Below, piece by piece: positions 15,109-24,108 of a stretch of 42,464 bases of DNA. Origin of the DNA: Bacillus sp. AFS073361 (GTDB taxonomy: Bacteria > Bacillota > Bacilli > Bacillales > Cytobacillaceae); assembly GCF_002567005.1 (NCBI RefSeq), contig NZ_NUZU01000030.1, positions 1 to 42,464 of the forward strand. Reading direction: 5' to 3'. The translations under genes were made by a program, and so were the position numbers. Below the pieces are notes generated by a model that made no database searches, was not told the DNA's origin, and saw only the letters and a program-made list of their open reading frames with translations. How positions within the stretch are numbered: position 1 is the stretch's first letter; every line of letters starts with the position of its first letter.

Positions 15109-16825
15109 AACACGAAGAATACTCCGCCACCCGATTCCTCCCAGCCCTCTTTGCGCCCACATAAAGTGCCCGATCCGCATGCCGGATCAAAGCCAACGCA
15201 TCTTCGGCATTCTCAGGTGCTGTCGCTACCCCAATTGATGCGGTAATCATGACTTTCTGCTGTGTTTTTTCTAAATCAAAAGATTGTTTGATGGTAAATG
15301 GCCAATTGGAAATCATTTGCCTAATTTGTTCAGCCATTTCGTATGCCTCTTCTTTGGGTGTATCAGGCAGAAGTACAACGAATTCTTCCCCGCCATATCT
15401 TGCCACCGTACCACGGCCACCTACCAACTTACTTAGTCGGCAGGCAAGCTCAAACAGAATTTCATTGCCGCTTTGGTGACCATACGTATCATTGACTTGT
15501 TTAAAATGGTCGATATCCAGAATAATTAACGATAGTGTTCGACGTTCAAATCGGGTTAATTTTTCAAATTCCTCAGTTAGTAGATTTTCAAAATAACGAT
15601 AATTATATAGTTTGGTTAATGAGCAGCGTTCACTTTGAATTTTTGTCATTTCATAATGCTTGGCATTTTCAATGGCAACAGCAAAATGAGAACAAAGGAT
15701 ATCGATAATCATCAATTGGAACTTCTCAAATGCCCGCTTTCGTTTGGAAGCTAGTAATAACACGCCAATGACTTTTTTGCTTCGAAGTATGGGTACACCC
15801 AGGATACTTTCTGCATCATCAGGTAAATGGCCGTTTGAATATTTCTGCCACTCTTTCTTTGCTGTGTATAAGAACGTCTTTTGCTCGCCCCAAACCATCC
15901 CGATAATTCCTTCATATTTCTCTACAGGTGGTAAACTATTAGGCATGCCATCTTCCAGTTTCCGAATGACTTGAAGTTCATCATTCTTCGTTACTTCAAG
16001 GATATAGGCATAATCCACTGGAAGCATTTCACTGACTTTTTGAATCAATAACTCAACAACATCAACGACATTTAAGCGCTCGGCCATTTGATGTCCGATT
16101 TCGGCAGCCTTTTGTAAATAACCGTTGATCTTTTCACTAGAATAATAAAGTCTGAAAATCATAGATAGACTGACAAAAGGAATCCCCACAAACAACAGGG
16201 CTAAACCGCCGACTTGATTATAAAGGATATACAGTACAAACCCAATCGGAAAGGTGATGAAAGTGGTTATCGTCTCAACAATAAAATCCTTTCCGAAATA
16301 GGATTCTTTGCTTTTATAAATAAAATATAGATTGATGGAGACAATGATTTGATTCATCGCATAACTAACCACTGCATATAACATCGCTAGCCATAAGTAA
16401 TTAGAGTTTTCTGTAAAATTTTGACCTACCTCTCCACCAAGCCCGAGGTAGACCAGTCCGCTGGTCAAGGAAACGAGGAAAAACATATTCAAGTTAAGCG
16501 GTAATCGGAATAATTCCCCTTTGCGAAGGATCCGTAACTTGAGTAGTAAAACAAGAACGGCTATTTGTGCAAAAATGATTTCCACAAATAAACCGAATCT
16601 TAAAAAGGCAGCAAGCGCAACCCATTGAATTAAGAAAATAAACCTATTATTTATGACAATCGGCATGGTTGCCACCACACAGGTTAACAGCAAAAAGGCA
16701 AGGATATCCATCCACTGCCCGGAGATTTGTGGAGGATAAGTCTTATAGGTGAACCAAGTTCCAGCTGGAACCATTAAAATCCAAAGTAGAAAAATCGAAT
16801 TCTTGATGTATGGATTTACCTTCAT
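15107..16825 (-). CDS. Membrane GAF-GGDEF diguanylate cyclase
   Basis: 572 residues: about six transmembrane helices (residues 10-225), a GAF domain (about 250-390, with ESILGVPILRSKKVIGVLLLAS) and a GGDEF domain (about 400-568). The active site is GGEEF at 478-482, preceded by LIILDIDHFKQVNDTYGHQSGNEIL, so it should make c-di-GMP from two GTP. The inhibitory I-site RxxD expected just before (GGRGTVARYGGEEF) is absent, so product inhibition through that site is unlikely. The start has GGAGGATAAGC before ATG. It converges on the minor pilin operon and may feed c-di-GMP to PilB, which has a matching domain; that link is inference. I cannot name a B. subtilis orthologue. Confidence 0.92.
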   Translation of the reverse strand: MKVNPYIKNSIFLLWILMVPAGTWFTYKTYPPQISGQWMDILAFLLLTCVVATMPIVINNRFIFLIQWVALAAFLRFGLFVEIIFAQIAVLVLLLKLRILRKGELFRLPLNLNMFFLVSLTSGLVYLGLGGEVGQNFTENSNYLWLAMLYAVVSYAMNQIIVSINLYFIYKSKESYFGKDFIVETITTFITFPIGFVLYILYNQVGGLALLFVGIPFVSLSMIFRLYYSSEKINGYLQKAAEIGHQMAERLNVVDVVELLIQKVSEMLPVDYAYILEVTKNDELQVIRKLEDGMPNSLPPVEKYEGIIGMVWGEQKTFLYTAKKEWQKYSNGHLPDDAESILGVPILRSKKVIGVLLLASKRKRAFEKFQLMIIDILCSHFAVAIENAKHYEMTKIQSERCSLTKLYNYRYFENLLTEEFEKLTRFERRTLSLIILDIDHFKQVNDTYGHQSGNEILFELACRLSKLVGGRGTVARYGGEEFVVLLPDTPKEEAYEMAEQIRQMISNWPFTIKQSFDLEKTQQKVMITASIGVATAPENAEDALALIRHADRALYVGAKRAGRNRVAEYSSC

Positions 16826-16888
16826 GCTTATCCTCCGCTTTCGATTTTTATCGAGATAAAATTATTTTACCATCGAAAAAATATCTTG

Positions 16889-18211
16889 TCATAAAGAAAT
16901 TTTCTTATTTTTCAAAAACTGGTATAAAAATGGTTTTACTTCTGAAATAAAATAAAGTGACCCTGTTATAACTAATATGTTGTCGTTATCCAGTGTTTTT
17001 ATTTCTTCTGCAAGATACGAACCCCAGTCATCCACGGCGAGTTTGTTGGCTGACCGACTGATTTTCAGTAATTCCTCTGCTTTCGCTGCGCGGGGAAAAT
17101 CAAAGCTAACAAAAGTAATTTGGGAAGCAATTCTATCGAGTTTCCCAATCATCTCGTCCAGCTTTTTATCCGTTAATGCAGCAAAGACAATCTGGATATG
17201 GCGATTGGGATATCGAGTGGATAGTTCATGTGTAAGAGCTGTAATCCCTTCCTCATTATGGGCCCCGTCAATGATGACCAGTGGACTTTCCGACAGCATT
17301 TCAAATCTACCTGGCCAATATGCCTTCTTTAGTCCTGCTCGAATCGCTTGTTCAGTTAAGATAAACTCGCCCTTTTGATGTAAAAATTGGGCTGCTATTA
17401 CAGCAAGAGCGGCATTTTCCGTTTGATGCTTGCCCATCATGCTGATTTCCAGCTGGTCGAGTGTATGAAATGGAGTGGAAACGTTAAACACTTCGCCCTT
17501 ACCTAAGGAATTATGACCGCTTATCAAAATTTCCTGATCTAAGCGATATACGGGTGCCTCTTTCTTTTGAGCTTGTTCCTCGATGACCTTGAGCGCACCT
17601 AGATGTTTAACAGCTGTGAAAAGGGCGGTACTCTTTTTAATAATCCCTGCTTTTTCAAAAGCAATTTCCTCATATGTATCTCCGAGGATATTGGTGTGAT
17701 CAAGACCGATATTCGTAATGATGGAAGCTAACGGTTGGATAATGTTGGTTGAATCAAAGCGACCGCCTAATCCTACTTCAAAAATAACGATGTCAACCTT
17801 GTTCAAACTTGCGAAATAATGAAACGCCATGGCGGTAATCACTTCAAACTCCGTTGGGCCGCCTAGGTCCGTTTCTTCTAATTCATCTGCTAATGGGCGA
17901 ATGATATTTGTTATCTGAAGCAGTTCCTCATCGCTAATTGCTTTGCCATTGACACTAATTCGTTCGTTAAACTGTTCAATATAAGGGGAGGTAAAGGTTC
18001 CGACCGTATACCCCCCTGCTTCAAGAATGGAACGAAGATAGGTAACTGTAGACCCTTTACCATTGGTCCCGCCAATATGAACGGTCTTCATTTTTGTTTC
18101 GGGATGGCCGAGTCTTTCCATCATCCATTCCATCCGCTTTAAACCTGGCTTGATCCCTAGTCTTAACCGAGCATGGATCCATTCTAGGGCTTCTTTATAT
18201 GTAGTAAACAT
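16889..18211 (-). CDS. folC: Folylpolyglutamate synthase / dihydrofolate synthase
   Basis: A Mur-ligase-like enzyme that adds glutamate to folates (and to dihydropteroate). Walker-type loop HIGGTNGKGSTVTYLRSIL at about 46-64, the folate loop region TSPYIEQFNERISVNG, the conserved FEVGLGGRFDSTNII and IITNIGLDHTNILGDT, and the C-terminal domain start IDGAHNEEGITAL are all present. About 440 residues is the standard size. I use the ATG at 18211, which has GGGGTG upstream; a GTG at 18220 is the alternative. It follows valS in the Bacillus order with a 66-base gap. Confidence 0.96.
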   Translation of the reverse strand: MFTTYKEALEWIHARLRLGIKPGLKRMEWMMERLGHPETKMKTVHIGGTNGKGSTVTYLRSILEAGGYTVGTFTSPYIEQFNERISVNGKAISDEELLQITNIIRPLADELEETDLGGPTEFEVITAMAFHYFASLNKVDIVIFEVGLGGRFDSTNIIQPLASIITNIGLDHTNILGDTYEEIAFEKAGIIKKSTALFTAVKHLGALKVIEEQAQKKEAPVYRLDQEILISGHNSLGKGEVFNVSTPFHTLDQLEISMMGKHQTENAALAVIAAQFLHQKGEFILTEQAIRAGLKKAYWPGRFEMLSESPLVIIDGAHNEEGITALTHELSTRYPNRHIQIVFAALTDKKLDEMIGKLDRIASQITFVSFDFPRAAKAEELLKISRSANKLAVDDWGSYLAEEIKTLDNDNILVITGSLYFISEVKPFLYQFLKNKKISL

Positions 18212-18245
18212 CCGTGACACCCCATCTTTTTTGTATGTGTAATAA

Positions 18246-18279
18246 GATGAGACGACTCCATTGCTGGACTCGCCTCATC
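18246..18279 (-). terminator. Weak hairpin between valS and folC
   Basis: GATGAG-CGA-TCCA pairs with TGGA-TCG-CTCATC around a short loop, with two mismatches. The minus-strand sequence after it is CTTATTAC, without a T run, so it may only attenuate valS read-through into folC. Confidence 0.4.
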
Positions 18280-18286
18280 ATTTAGT

Positions 18287-20929
18287 TTACCCTCTTAATT
18301 CTTTAATTCGAGCTTCTACGATCGCTCTCTTCTCACGATAATCACTTTCTTTTGCCCGCTCTTCAGCTACAACATTCTCAGGGGCTTTTTTCATGAAGCC
18401 TTCATTACTCAATTTCTTCTGAACTCGTTCCACTTCTTTATTTAAGCGGTCGAATTCTTTTTGTAGACGAGCAATTTCTTCGTCGATGTTAATCAAGCCC
18501 GCAAGCGGCAGGATGATTTCAACGCCAGTTATAACGGCTGTCATGGCTTTTTCAGGCGTTTCAAGTTCCACACCCATTTGCAATTCTTCAGGATTACAGA
18601 AACGTTCAATATAGCTGCGGTTATTCTCAAGCGATGTAAGAACTGTTTCATCCTTCGCTTTGACGAGCATTTTGATTTTCTTGCTCATTGGAGTGTTTAC
18701 TTCCGCACGAATATTTCGTACAGAACGAATCATTTCCATGAGTAATTTCATTTCTTGGGCTGCTTGGTCATCAGAAAGAGCTGGATCTACTTCCGGCCAC
18801 TTCGCTGTCGTAATGGAATCACCTTGGTGTGGAAGGTTTTGCCAAATTTCCTCGGTGATAAATGGCATGAATGGATGTAACAATCGCATCGTTTGATCCA
18901 ATACATGAGCTAGAATGGAACGAGTGGTTTTCTTAGCTGCTTCATCTTCGCCATATAACGGAAGTTTCGCCATTTCAATATACCAGTCACAGAAGTCATC
19001 CCAGATAAAGTTGTACAATGCACGGCCTACTTCACCGAATTCATAGCGGTCAGAAAGTCGTGTCACATGTTCAATCGTTTCATTTAAGCGTGTTAAAATC
19101 CATTTGTCGGCAACTGATTTTTCGCCGCTGAAATCAATTTCATCATAGGTCATGCCGTCCATATTCATTAACGCAAAGCGGGACGCATTCCAAATTTTAT
19201 TGGCAAAGTTCCATGTGGACTCTACTTTTTCAAAACTGAAACGTAAGTCTTGACCCGGAGAACTTCCAGTTGAAAGGAAATATCTTAACGCATCAGCACC
19301 GTATTTTTCGATAACATCCATCGGGTCTACGCCGTTTCCAAGGGATTTACTCATTTTACGGCCTTGCTCATCCCGAACGAGACCATGGATGAGGACATCT
19401 TTAAATGGACGCTCGCCGGTAAACTCGATGCTTTGGAAAATCATACGGGATACCCAGAAGAAGATAATATCATAGCCAGTTACTAACACGTCGGTTGGGA
19501 AGTAACGCTTGAAATCAGCTGCTTCTGTATTTGGCCAGCCCATCGTTGAGAACGGCCATAATGCCGAACTGAACCAAGTATCTAAAACATCTTTATCCTG
19601 TTCCCAGTTCTCCGCATCTGCAGGTGCTTCTGTTCCCACATATACCTCACCTGTTTGCTTGTGGTACCAAGCCGGGATCCGGTGACCCCACCAAAGCTGT
19701 CTTGAAATACACCAGTCGCGGATATTTTCCATCCAGCGCAGGTACGTTTTTTCAAAGCGGTCTGGAACAAAGTTTACTTTCGCTTCTTTATCTTGCAGGG
19801 CAATCGCTTCATCTGCGAGCGGCTGCATTTTAACAAACCATTGGGTGGAAAGATACGGTTCAACCACTGCACCGCTTCGCTCAGAGTGACCTACGGAATG
19901 TGGATGCTCTTCAATTTTGAAAAGAACACCTTGTTCCTGCAAATCTTTCACGATTTGCTTGCGGCATTCGAAACGGTCTAAACCTTTATATTTGCCGGCT
20001 TTATCATTCATCGAGCCATCTTCGTTCATAACAAGAATCCGTTCTAAGTTATGACGATTACCAAGTTCAAAGTCGTTCGGGTCATGGGCAGGTGTAATTT
20101 TAACCGCTCCAGATCCAAATTCCATATCGACATAATCATCAGCCACAATTGGAATTTCGCGGCCAACGATTGGCAGAATGACGTTTTTACCAATGAGGTG
20201 CTTATAGCGGTCATCTTCCGGATGAACAGCAACAGCCGTATCGCCTAGCATTGTTTCGGGACGGGTTGTCGCCACCTCAATATGTCCTGAACCATCGGCA
20301 AGCGGATAGCTCATATGATAAAAGGCACCTTGAACATCTTTATAAATTACTTCGATATCTGATAGTGCTGTTTTGGTGGACGGATCCCAGTTAATAATAT
20401 ATTCGCCGCGGTAAATGAGGCCTTTTTTATAAAGGGTAACAAACACCTCTTTAACAGCATCTGATAAGCCTTCATCAAGCGTAAAGCGCTCGCGGCTGTA
20501 ATCTAAGCCTAATCCTAGTTTCGACCATTGCTGACGGATATGAGAAGCATACTCTTCCTTCCACTTCCATGTTTCCTCAACGAATTTTTCTCTGCCTAAA
20601 TCGTAGCGGCTTTTGCCTTCACTGCGAAGTTTTTCTTCTACCTTTGCTTGGGTAGCAATCCCCGCATGGTCCATCCCCGGTAACCAAAGCACATCATAGC
20701 CCTGCATCCGCTTCATACGGGTCACGATATCTTGCAGCGTTGTATCCCAGGCATGACCTAAATGAAGTTTCCCTGTTACGTTTGGCGGTGGAATAACAAC
20801 CGTGTATGGCTGCTTACTTTCATCATCTTTTGCTTCGAAAAACTTCCCTTGCAGCCACCATTCATATCGACCTTTTTCAATCGTTTGCGGGTCATATTTA
20901 GTAGGCATTGTTAGTTCCTTTGTTTCCAT
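18287..20929 (-). CDS. valS: Valyl-tRNA synthetase
   Basis: Class I aminoacyl-tRNA synthetase that charges tRNA-Val and edits threonine. The HIGH-type motif is in [16 protein letters not shown], the editing domain is in the middle ([19 protein letters not shown]), KMSKS is in [14 protein letters not shown], and the C-terminal coiled coil ([25 protein letters not shown]) is present. About 880 residues is usual. The start is the ATG at 20929 with AAAGGAGGA eight bases upstream; the open frame continues further upstream but that part is the T-box leader. Expression should respond to uncharged tRNA-Val. Confidence 0.97.
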   Translation of the reverse strand: METKELTMPTKYDPQTIEKGRYEWWLQGKFFEAKDDESKQPYTVVIPPPNVTGKLHLGHAWDTTLQDIVTRMKRMQGYDVLWLPGMDHAGIATQAKVEEKLRSEGKSRYDLGREKFVEETWKWKEEYASHIRQQWSKLGLGLDYSRERFTLDEGLSDAVKEVFVTLYKKGLIYRGEYIINWDPSTKTALSDIEVIYKDVQGAFYHMSYPLADGSGHIEVATTRPETMLGDTAVAVHPEDDRYKHLIGKNVILPIVGREIPIVADDYVDMEFGSGAVKITPAHDPNDFELGNRHNLERILVMNEDGSMNDKAGKYKGLDRFECRKQIVKDLQEQGVLFKIEEHPHSVGHSERSGAVVEPYLSTQWFVKMQPLADEAIALQDKEAKVNFVPDRFEKTYLRWMENIRDWCISRQLWWGHRIPAWYHKQTGEVYVGTEAPADAENWEQDKDVLDTWFSSALWPFSTMGWPNTEAADFKRYFPTDVLVTGYDIIFFWVSRMIFQSIEFTGERPFKDVLIHGLVRDEQGRKMSKSLGNGVDPMDVIEKYGADALRYFLSTGSSPGQDLRFSFEKVESTWNFANKIWNASRFALMNMDGMTYDEIDFSGEKSVADKWILTRLNETIEHVTRLSDRYEFGEVGRALYNFIWDDFCDWYIEMAKLPLYGEDEAAKKTTRSILAHVLDQTMRLLHPFMPFITEEIWQNLPHQGDSITTAKWPEVDPALSDDQAAQEMKLLMEMIRSVRNIRAEVNTPMSKKIKMLVKAKDETVLTSLENNRSYIERFCNPEELQMGVELETPEKAMTAVITGVEIILPLAGLINIDEEIARLQKEFDRLNKEVERVQKKLSNEGFMKKAPENVVAEERAKESDYREKRAIVEARIKELRG

Positions 20930-20960
20930 TGTAAAATCCTCCTTTGATTCCTTTTCCACA

Positions 20961-21233
20961 TAAAAAACCCCAATCGTCATAAAAGGACGAATGGAGTTTG
21001 CTTCGCGGTACCACCTTTTTTCCAATCAAAAAAACTGATTGGCACTTATGTAGATAACGGATTTTGTCCGTCTCCAACTAATAGGATTCTTATAATCCGT
21101 TCGCAGAAGAAGCTCGTGGGCGACCTTCCGACTGTCTGCTTAGGAAATCTTCCAGCTCATAATTTCCCTCTCTATAAAGCAGATTGGCATCGTACTCTTC
21201 CCTGTCGTAGCTTATTAATTAAATTATATTGTT
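20961..21233 (-). promoter_or_regulatory. T-box riboswitch controlling valS, Val specifier GUC
   Basis: The T-box sequence GGTGGTACCGCG occurs on the minus strand at 21003-21014. Upstream is a stem I with a GGGAAGAGTACGA (AGTA) region, an AGAGAGGGAAAT loop, a GCTGGAAGA region and a specifier loop closed by TCTGCTT/AAGCAGA; the specifier is GTC (21132-21130), a valine codon, followed by GGAA as expected for the loop E motif. Downstream CCATTCGTC/GACGATTGG with TTTTTT (20961-20995) is the terminator that the T-box antiterminator replaces when uncharged tRNA-Val binds. Confidence 0.95.
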
Positions 21234-21263
21234 ATACTACCGAAAAAAAGGGTTTGACGTCAA
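21234..21263 (-). promoter_or_regulatory. Candidate promoter of the valS T-box transcript
   Basis: TTGACG (21258-21263, minus) and TAGTAT (21234-21239, minus) are 18 bases apart and directly precede the T-box leader. Confidence 0.5.
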
Positions 21264-21369
21264 TAATGATAACCACTTTTTTTATTTTTTATACTATATG
21301 CTTCTTTTTTGGAGAATTCTCCGCTCATGTGGAATATACATAAAGAAAATAAAAAAGGGGGGGTTTTTG

Positions 21370-21561
21370 GTGAAGAGGAATTTCAATAAATTTAAATACC
21401 AACCCTGGTTTCGTACTTGTCGGAGGGTGGCAGCGCAATTAGTTATTCCATTTGTGGTCTTCCAATTTATTCGAACACTGATTATTCCTACATTCTTTGA
21501 TATCGTGTTATTAACGTTATTTGTGGCGATTGCTGTGTCGATCTATTTTGAAATCGTATAA
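21370..21561 (+). CDS. Small unknown membrane protein (63 aa)
   Basis: I do not recognise this protein. It begins with a basic patch (KRNFNKFKYQPWFRTCRRVAAQ) followed by two hydrophobic stretches (LVIPFVVFQFIRTLIIPTFF and IVLLTLFVAIAVSIYF) separated by an Asp, so it is probably a two-helix membrane protein. A GTG start at 21370 is chosen because a GGGGGGG ribosome site ends seven bases earlier; a TTG at 21367 is possible. It stands alone, divergent from valS and convergent with ysxE, with a shared terminator just after its stop. The clear ribosome site and terminator argue that it is real. Confidence 0.65.
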   Translation: MKRNFNKFKYQPWFRTCRRVAAQLVIPFVVFQFIRTLIIPTFFDIVLLTLFVAIAVSIYFEIV

Positions 21562-21604
21562 GGAGCCCTTGTAGCAAGTTTACTGCTGCTGGGCTCCTTC
21601 TTTT
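21560..21604. terminator. Terminator at the convergence of the small membrane gene and ysxE
   Basis: AAGGAGCCC pairs with GGGCTCCTT and is followed by CTTTT on the plus strand. The loop contains GTAGCA/TGCTGC, which can extend the stem. The hairpin overlaps the last codons of ysxE. Confidence 0.75.
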
Positions 21605-22614
21605 GCTGCTGATTGCGCATCAATCTCGGTCATTCTCATGACAACATACTCGGAGTTTTTCAAATGCCAGTAGCGGTGCTGCAGCTGGCGTACATATTTT
21701 AACTCGTTTTTGGGACGCTCTTTCCGATAGTAGCTTTCTGCTACCTGGATAATTGGAATCGGAAGCGCCAAGTAGCTGAAGAATAATAATTTTTCATCCG
21801 CTTTAAACGGAAAGTATTTAAAATAATGATAGACCCAATCGATGGCTGTATCGCTTCGTTTTGGATTGGTATTTAAAGCTCGTGATAAATAGGGCAGGAG
21901 GTCATGGATCGGTGAACCATAGCGAGCATTCTCAAAGTTAATAAAATAACCATACCCTTTATCATCATATAAAAAATGCTCGGGTGACAATTTTCCATGA
22001 GTAATCACCATGCGGGCCTTTTCATTGTCTTTCGTTTTTTCATACCATTCTTCAAATTTGGTTTTCGAGAATTTCAGCGCTTGGCTGATTTCATTGTAAT
22101 AGAGACAGAATAACAATTCGAAAGGCGACATGTAGGTCTTTTTTTCACATTCATCAATGAAGCCATCGAGGAATTCCTGATGTTTTTCATGCTGTTGAAG
22201 AGTCTTTTCATAGTGCTCTGTTCTTTCTTCTTTGTCCAAGGTAATTTCCTTGGCGGATAGTGTATGAAGGCGGGCTAGTTCACGAAACAGCTGTTGATTT
22301 CTGTGCTCACGGTCTTCTTTTTGTTCATTTGACATCCATGGCATTAAGTAATAGAGGTCATTTTCATGTAAAATTGCATACCTGCCGTCCATGGTAGGAT
22401 AAATTGGAACGATACGGTTAAATCCTTTTTGGTAGAGAAGATGGACATGTCGTATGAAATCGGTGCCGGTCGTCGGGTCAATTTTTTTTAATGCAAAGGT
22501 TCCTTTATTGGAATAAACCTTGAGGACGCTGCCAAAATCCTCTACAAACTGAGGTTCAACAAGATAATGTTTTAAGATTGGGGCTATTGCGGCTAGATGA
22601 TTGGAGTTATTCAT
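21580..22614 (-). CDS. ysxE: YsxE-like spore coat-associated kinase-fold protein
   Basis: 344 residues with an aminoglycoside phosphotransferase/CotS-like fold: a lobe start with VLKVYSNKGTFALKKI (strand with Lys), and the catalytic-loop-like ARMVITHGKLSPEHFLYDDKGYGYFINFENARYGSPIHDLLPYLSRAL. The usual HGDLxxxN...DFD/E is altered to HGKLSPEHFL and NFENA, so phosphotransfer activity is doubtful. Members of this family (YsxE, CotS, CotI) are found in the spore coat. Start at 22614 is chosen for length and sequence similarity; longer in-frame starts exist up to a TTG at 22704. It follows spoVID, as in B. subtilis, and is likely co-transcribed with it from a sporulation promoter. Confidence 0.88.
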   Translation of the reverse strand: MNNSNHLAAIAPILKHYLVEPQFVEDFGSVLKVYSNKGTFALKKIDPTTGTDFIRHVHLLYQKGFNRIVPIYPTMDGRYAILHENDLYYLMPWMSNEQKEDREHRNQQLFRELARLHTLSAKEITLDKEERTEHYEKTLQQHEKHQEFLDGFIDECEKKTYMSPFELLFCLYYNEISQALKFSKTKFEEWYEKTKDNEKARMVITHGKLSPEHFLYDDKGYGYFINFENARYGSPIHDLLPYLSRALNTNPKRSDTAIDWVYHYFKYFPFKADEKLLFFSYLALPIPIIQVAESYYRKERPKNELKYVRQLQHRYWHLKNSEYVVMRMTEIDAQSAAKEGAQQQ

Positions 22615-22727
22615 GTGATCTTTCAACTCTCTTTCCATTGGAAAAGCGTAACCGCCCGCTTGATGGACGATATTACGATTATGAAAAGAAGGTGAGCAGG
22701 TCAAAAGAACCCGCTCATCTCTTTTAG

Positions 22728-23978
22728 TTATTTTTTTGCAAAGCTGCTAGGAATATATAATACTTGGCCCTCGTATACATCTTGATTGATTTCAAGATTG
22801 TTAACGCGAAGGAGGTTTTGTACGGATACATCATATCGATCTGCTACGCTGCTCACGGTATCGCCCTTTTGGACGATGCAAATCTTAACTCTAGCTTGCT
22901 CCGCATGTTCATCCTTCCGAGCAAAGAACTCGGTTAACGTCATACTTTTCTTTTTGGCTGCTTTTTTCTTTTTTACATTTTTTGGTGGTTCCTCTGGGGA
23001 GGAAGAGCTCTCTTCTACCTGACTTACTTCCTCTTCAACCTGACCTGTTGGGTGTTGCTCTGCTTCCACACCGCCCGCTTGCTCTTGCACTGGCTGGCTG
23101 GGCTCACTTCTTGCTTCCTGGAAATACCATGCTGGCTGGCTCTCTTCACTTTTTACTTCTTCTATATCCCAGGATGAATGGTACCCTTCATTTCTAACTT
23201 CTTGTAAATCTACTGCGGGTTCGTTTTCTTGATTACTGGCCTCTTGAAACTCCCATGATGGCTGGCTCTCTACATTTCTTGCTTCCTGTAACTCCCATGT
23301 AGGTTCGTGTTCCTCTTCTTCAATTTCTTCCTGCGGCTGGTAATTGAAGGTCGGAAATTTAGGTAAAACTTCTACACTCTCTTCTTCCTCTTGCTGCTTC
23401 CTAGCCTCAGCTTCAAATAAGAAGTTATCCTGGTAGCTGCTTTGGACTGTTTCCAATTCAACTTCTACTTCTTCCACATCTTCATATTCAGGTTCAGCAC
23501 GATGGACAACCTCAATTTCAGCGGCCTCTTCCTGCGGTGGTTGTTGTTCGGTCGAATATAAGCCGCTAATCGTTAGTTCTGCTGCCAGCTTCAGGCAGCT
23601 GCGTTCAGGAATCGAATAGTCAAACGATTCAACGAGAACATCAATATCGTAAATACTCTGAATCCGATTATTTGGGATGGTGATGTCGACAGGGAATCGG
23701 TGGGTAAATTCACAGGTTCCTTCCTCGCGGGTATCGACCCTTTCCACAAACTTTTGTGATGTTACACCTTCTTCTTCGTTTTCACTGTTAGTTTCGTAAC
23801 TTTTATATTCGCCTGTAAGTTCGAGCGAACCTCTTATGGTTACGTACTGGTCGTTTTCCTGGATGGTAATGTCCGGGTCTAAAGAGATGGAAATAAGCTC
23901 TTCGACTTCCTGTCCTTTTCTAAACCACAAAGACTCCTCCAAGGAAAAGCGTAGGCACGATTGGTTCTCTTGGGACAA
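22728..23978 (-). CDS. spoVID: SpoVID-like spore coat morphogenetic protein with LysM domain
   Basis: SpoVID drives encasement of the forespore by coat layers. The N-terminal domain (LRFSLEESLWFRKGQEVEELISISLDPDI, LELTGEYKSY, later RFPVDITIPNNRIQ) matches the family, and the C-terminal 50 residues are a LysM domain (ICIVQKGDTVSSVADRYDVSVQNLLRVNNL...VYEGQVLYIPSSF). The middle is acidic and carries five 14-residue repeats. The start is a TTG at 23978 with AAAGGAGGAG five bases upstream; the Met further upstream lies before the ribosome site. About 416 residues, shorter than B. subtilis SpoVID. Probably sigma-E controlled, with ysxE downstream. Confidence 0.93.
   Translation of the reverse strand: MSQENQSCLRFSLEESLWFRKGQEVEELISISLDPDITIQENDQYVTIRGSLELTGEYKSYETNSENEEEGVTSQKFVERVDTREEGTCEFTHRFPVDITIPNNRIQSIYDIDVLVESFDYSIPERSCLKLAAELTISGLYSTEQQPPQEEAAEIEVVHRAEPEYEDVEEVEVELETVQSSYQDNFLFEAEARKQQEEEESVEVLPKFPTFNYQPQEEIEEEEHEPTWELQEARNVESQPSWEFQEASNQENEPAVDLQEVRNEGYHSSWDIEEVKSEESQPAWYFQEARSEPSQPVQEQAGGVEAEQHPTGQVEEEVSQVEESSSSPEEPPKNVKKKKAAKKKSMTLTEFFARKDEHAEQARVKICIVQKGDTVSSVADRYDVSVQNLLRVNNLEINQDVYEGQVLYIPSSFAKK
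23094..23303 (-). repeat. Five tandem 14-residue (42-bp) repeats inside spoVID
   Basis: The units read PTWELQEARNVESQ, PSWEFQEASNQENE, PAVDLQEVRNEGYH, SSWDIEEVKSEESQ and PAWYFQEARSEPSQ. The register is exact, with a hydrophobic/aromatic core W-x-x-Q/E-E-A/V-R/K. They sit between the N-terminal SpoVID domain and the LysM domain. Confidence 0.85.
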
Positions 23979-24027
23979 AGCGACTCCTCCTTTCGTTTCC
24001 TTCACGCATAATCACTATGTCACTTAC

Positions 24028-24056
24028 ACTCTATGACCCAAGGGCTTTTTTTATGA
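24028..24056 (-). promoter_or_regulatory. Candidate sigma-E promoter of spoVID
   Basis: TCATAAA (24050-24056, minus) and CATAGAGT (24028-24035, minus) are 14 bases apart, close to the sigma-E form (KMATATT, 14 bases, CATACANT). spoVID is known to be sigma-E dependent in B. subtilis. Confidence 0.45.
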
Positions 24057-24064
24057 TAAAAAAA

Positions 24065-24097
24065 CATACAAAAACACCCACCTATAAAGGTGGGTGC
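24065..24097 (-). terminator. Terminator of the haem operon after hemL
   Basis: CACCCACCT pairs with AGGTGGGTG (24075-24083 with 24088-24096) and is followed on the minus strand by GTTTTTG and then more T. It lies 12 bases past the hemL stop. Confidence 0.9.
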
Positions 24098-24108
24098 CGA
24101 AAACAATG

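Noticed and set aside
16977..17378. 133-codon plus-strand frame opposite folC
   Set aside because: Lies fully inside folC and carries no recognisable domain or ribosome site.
20930..21025. N-terminal extension of ValS ([15 protein letters not shown]...)
   Set aside because: This part is the T-box and terminator; the ribosome site AAAGGAGGA and the family N-terminus fix the start at 20929.
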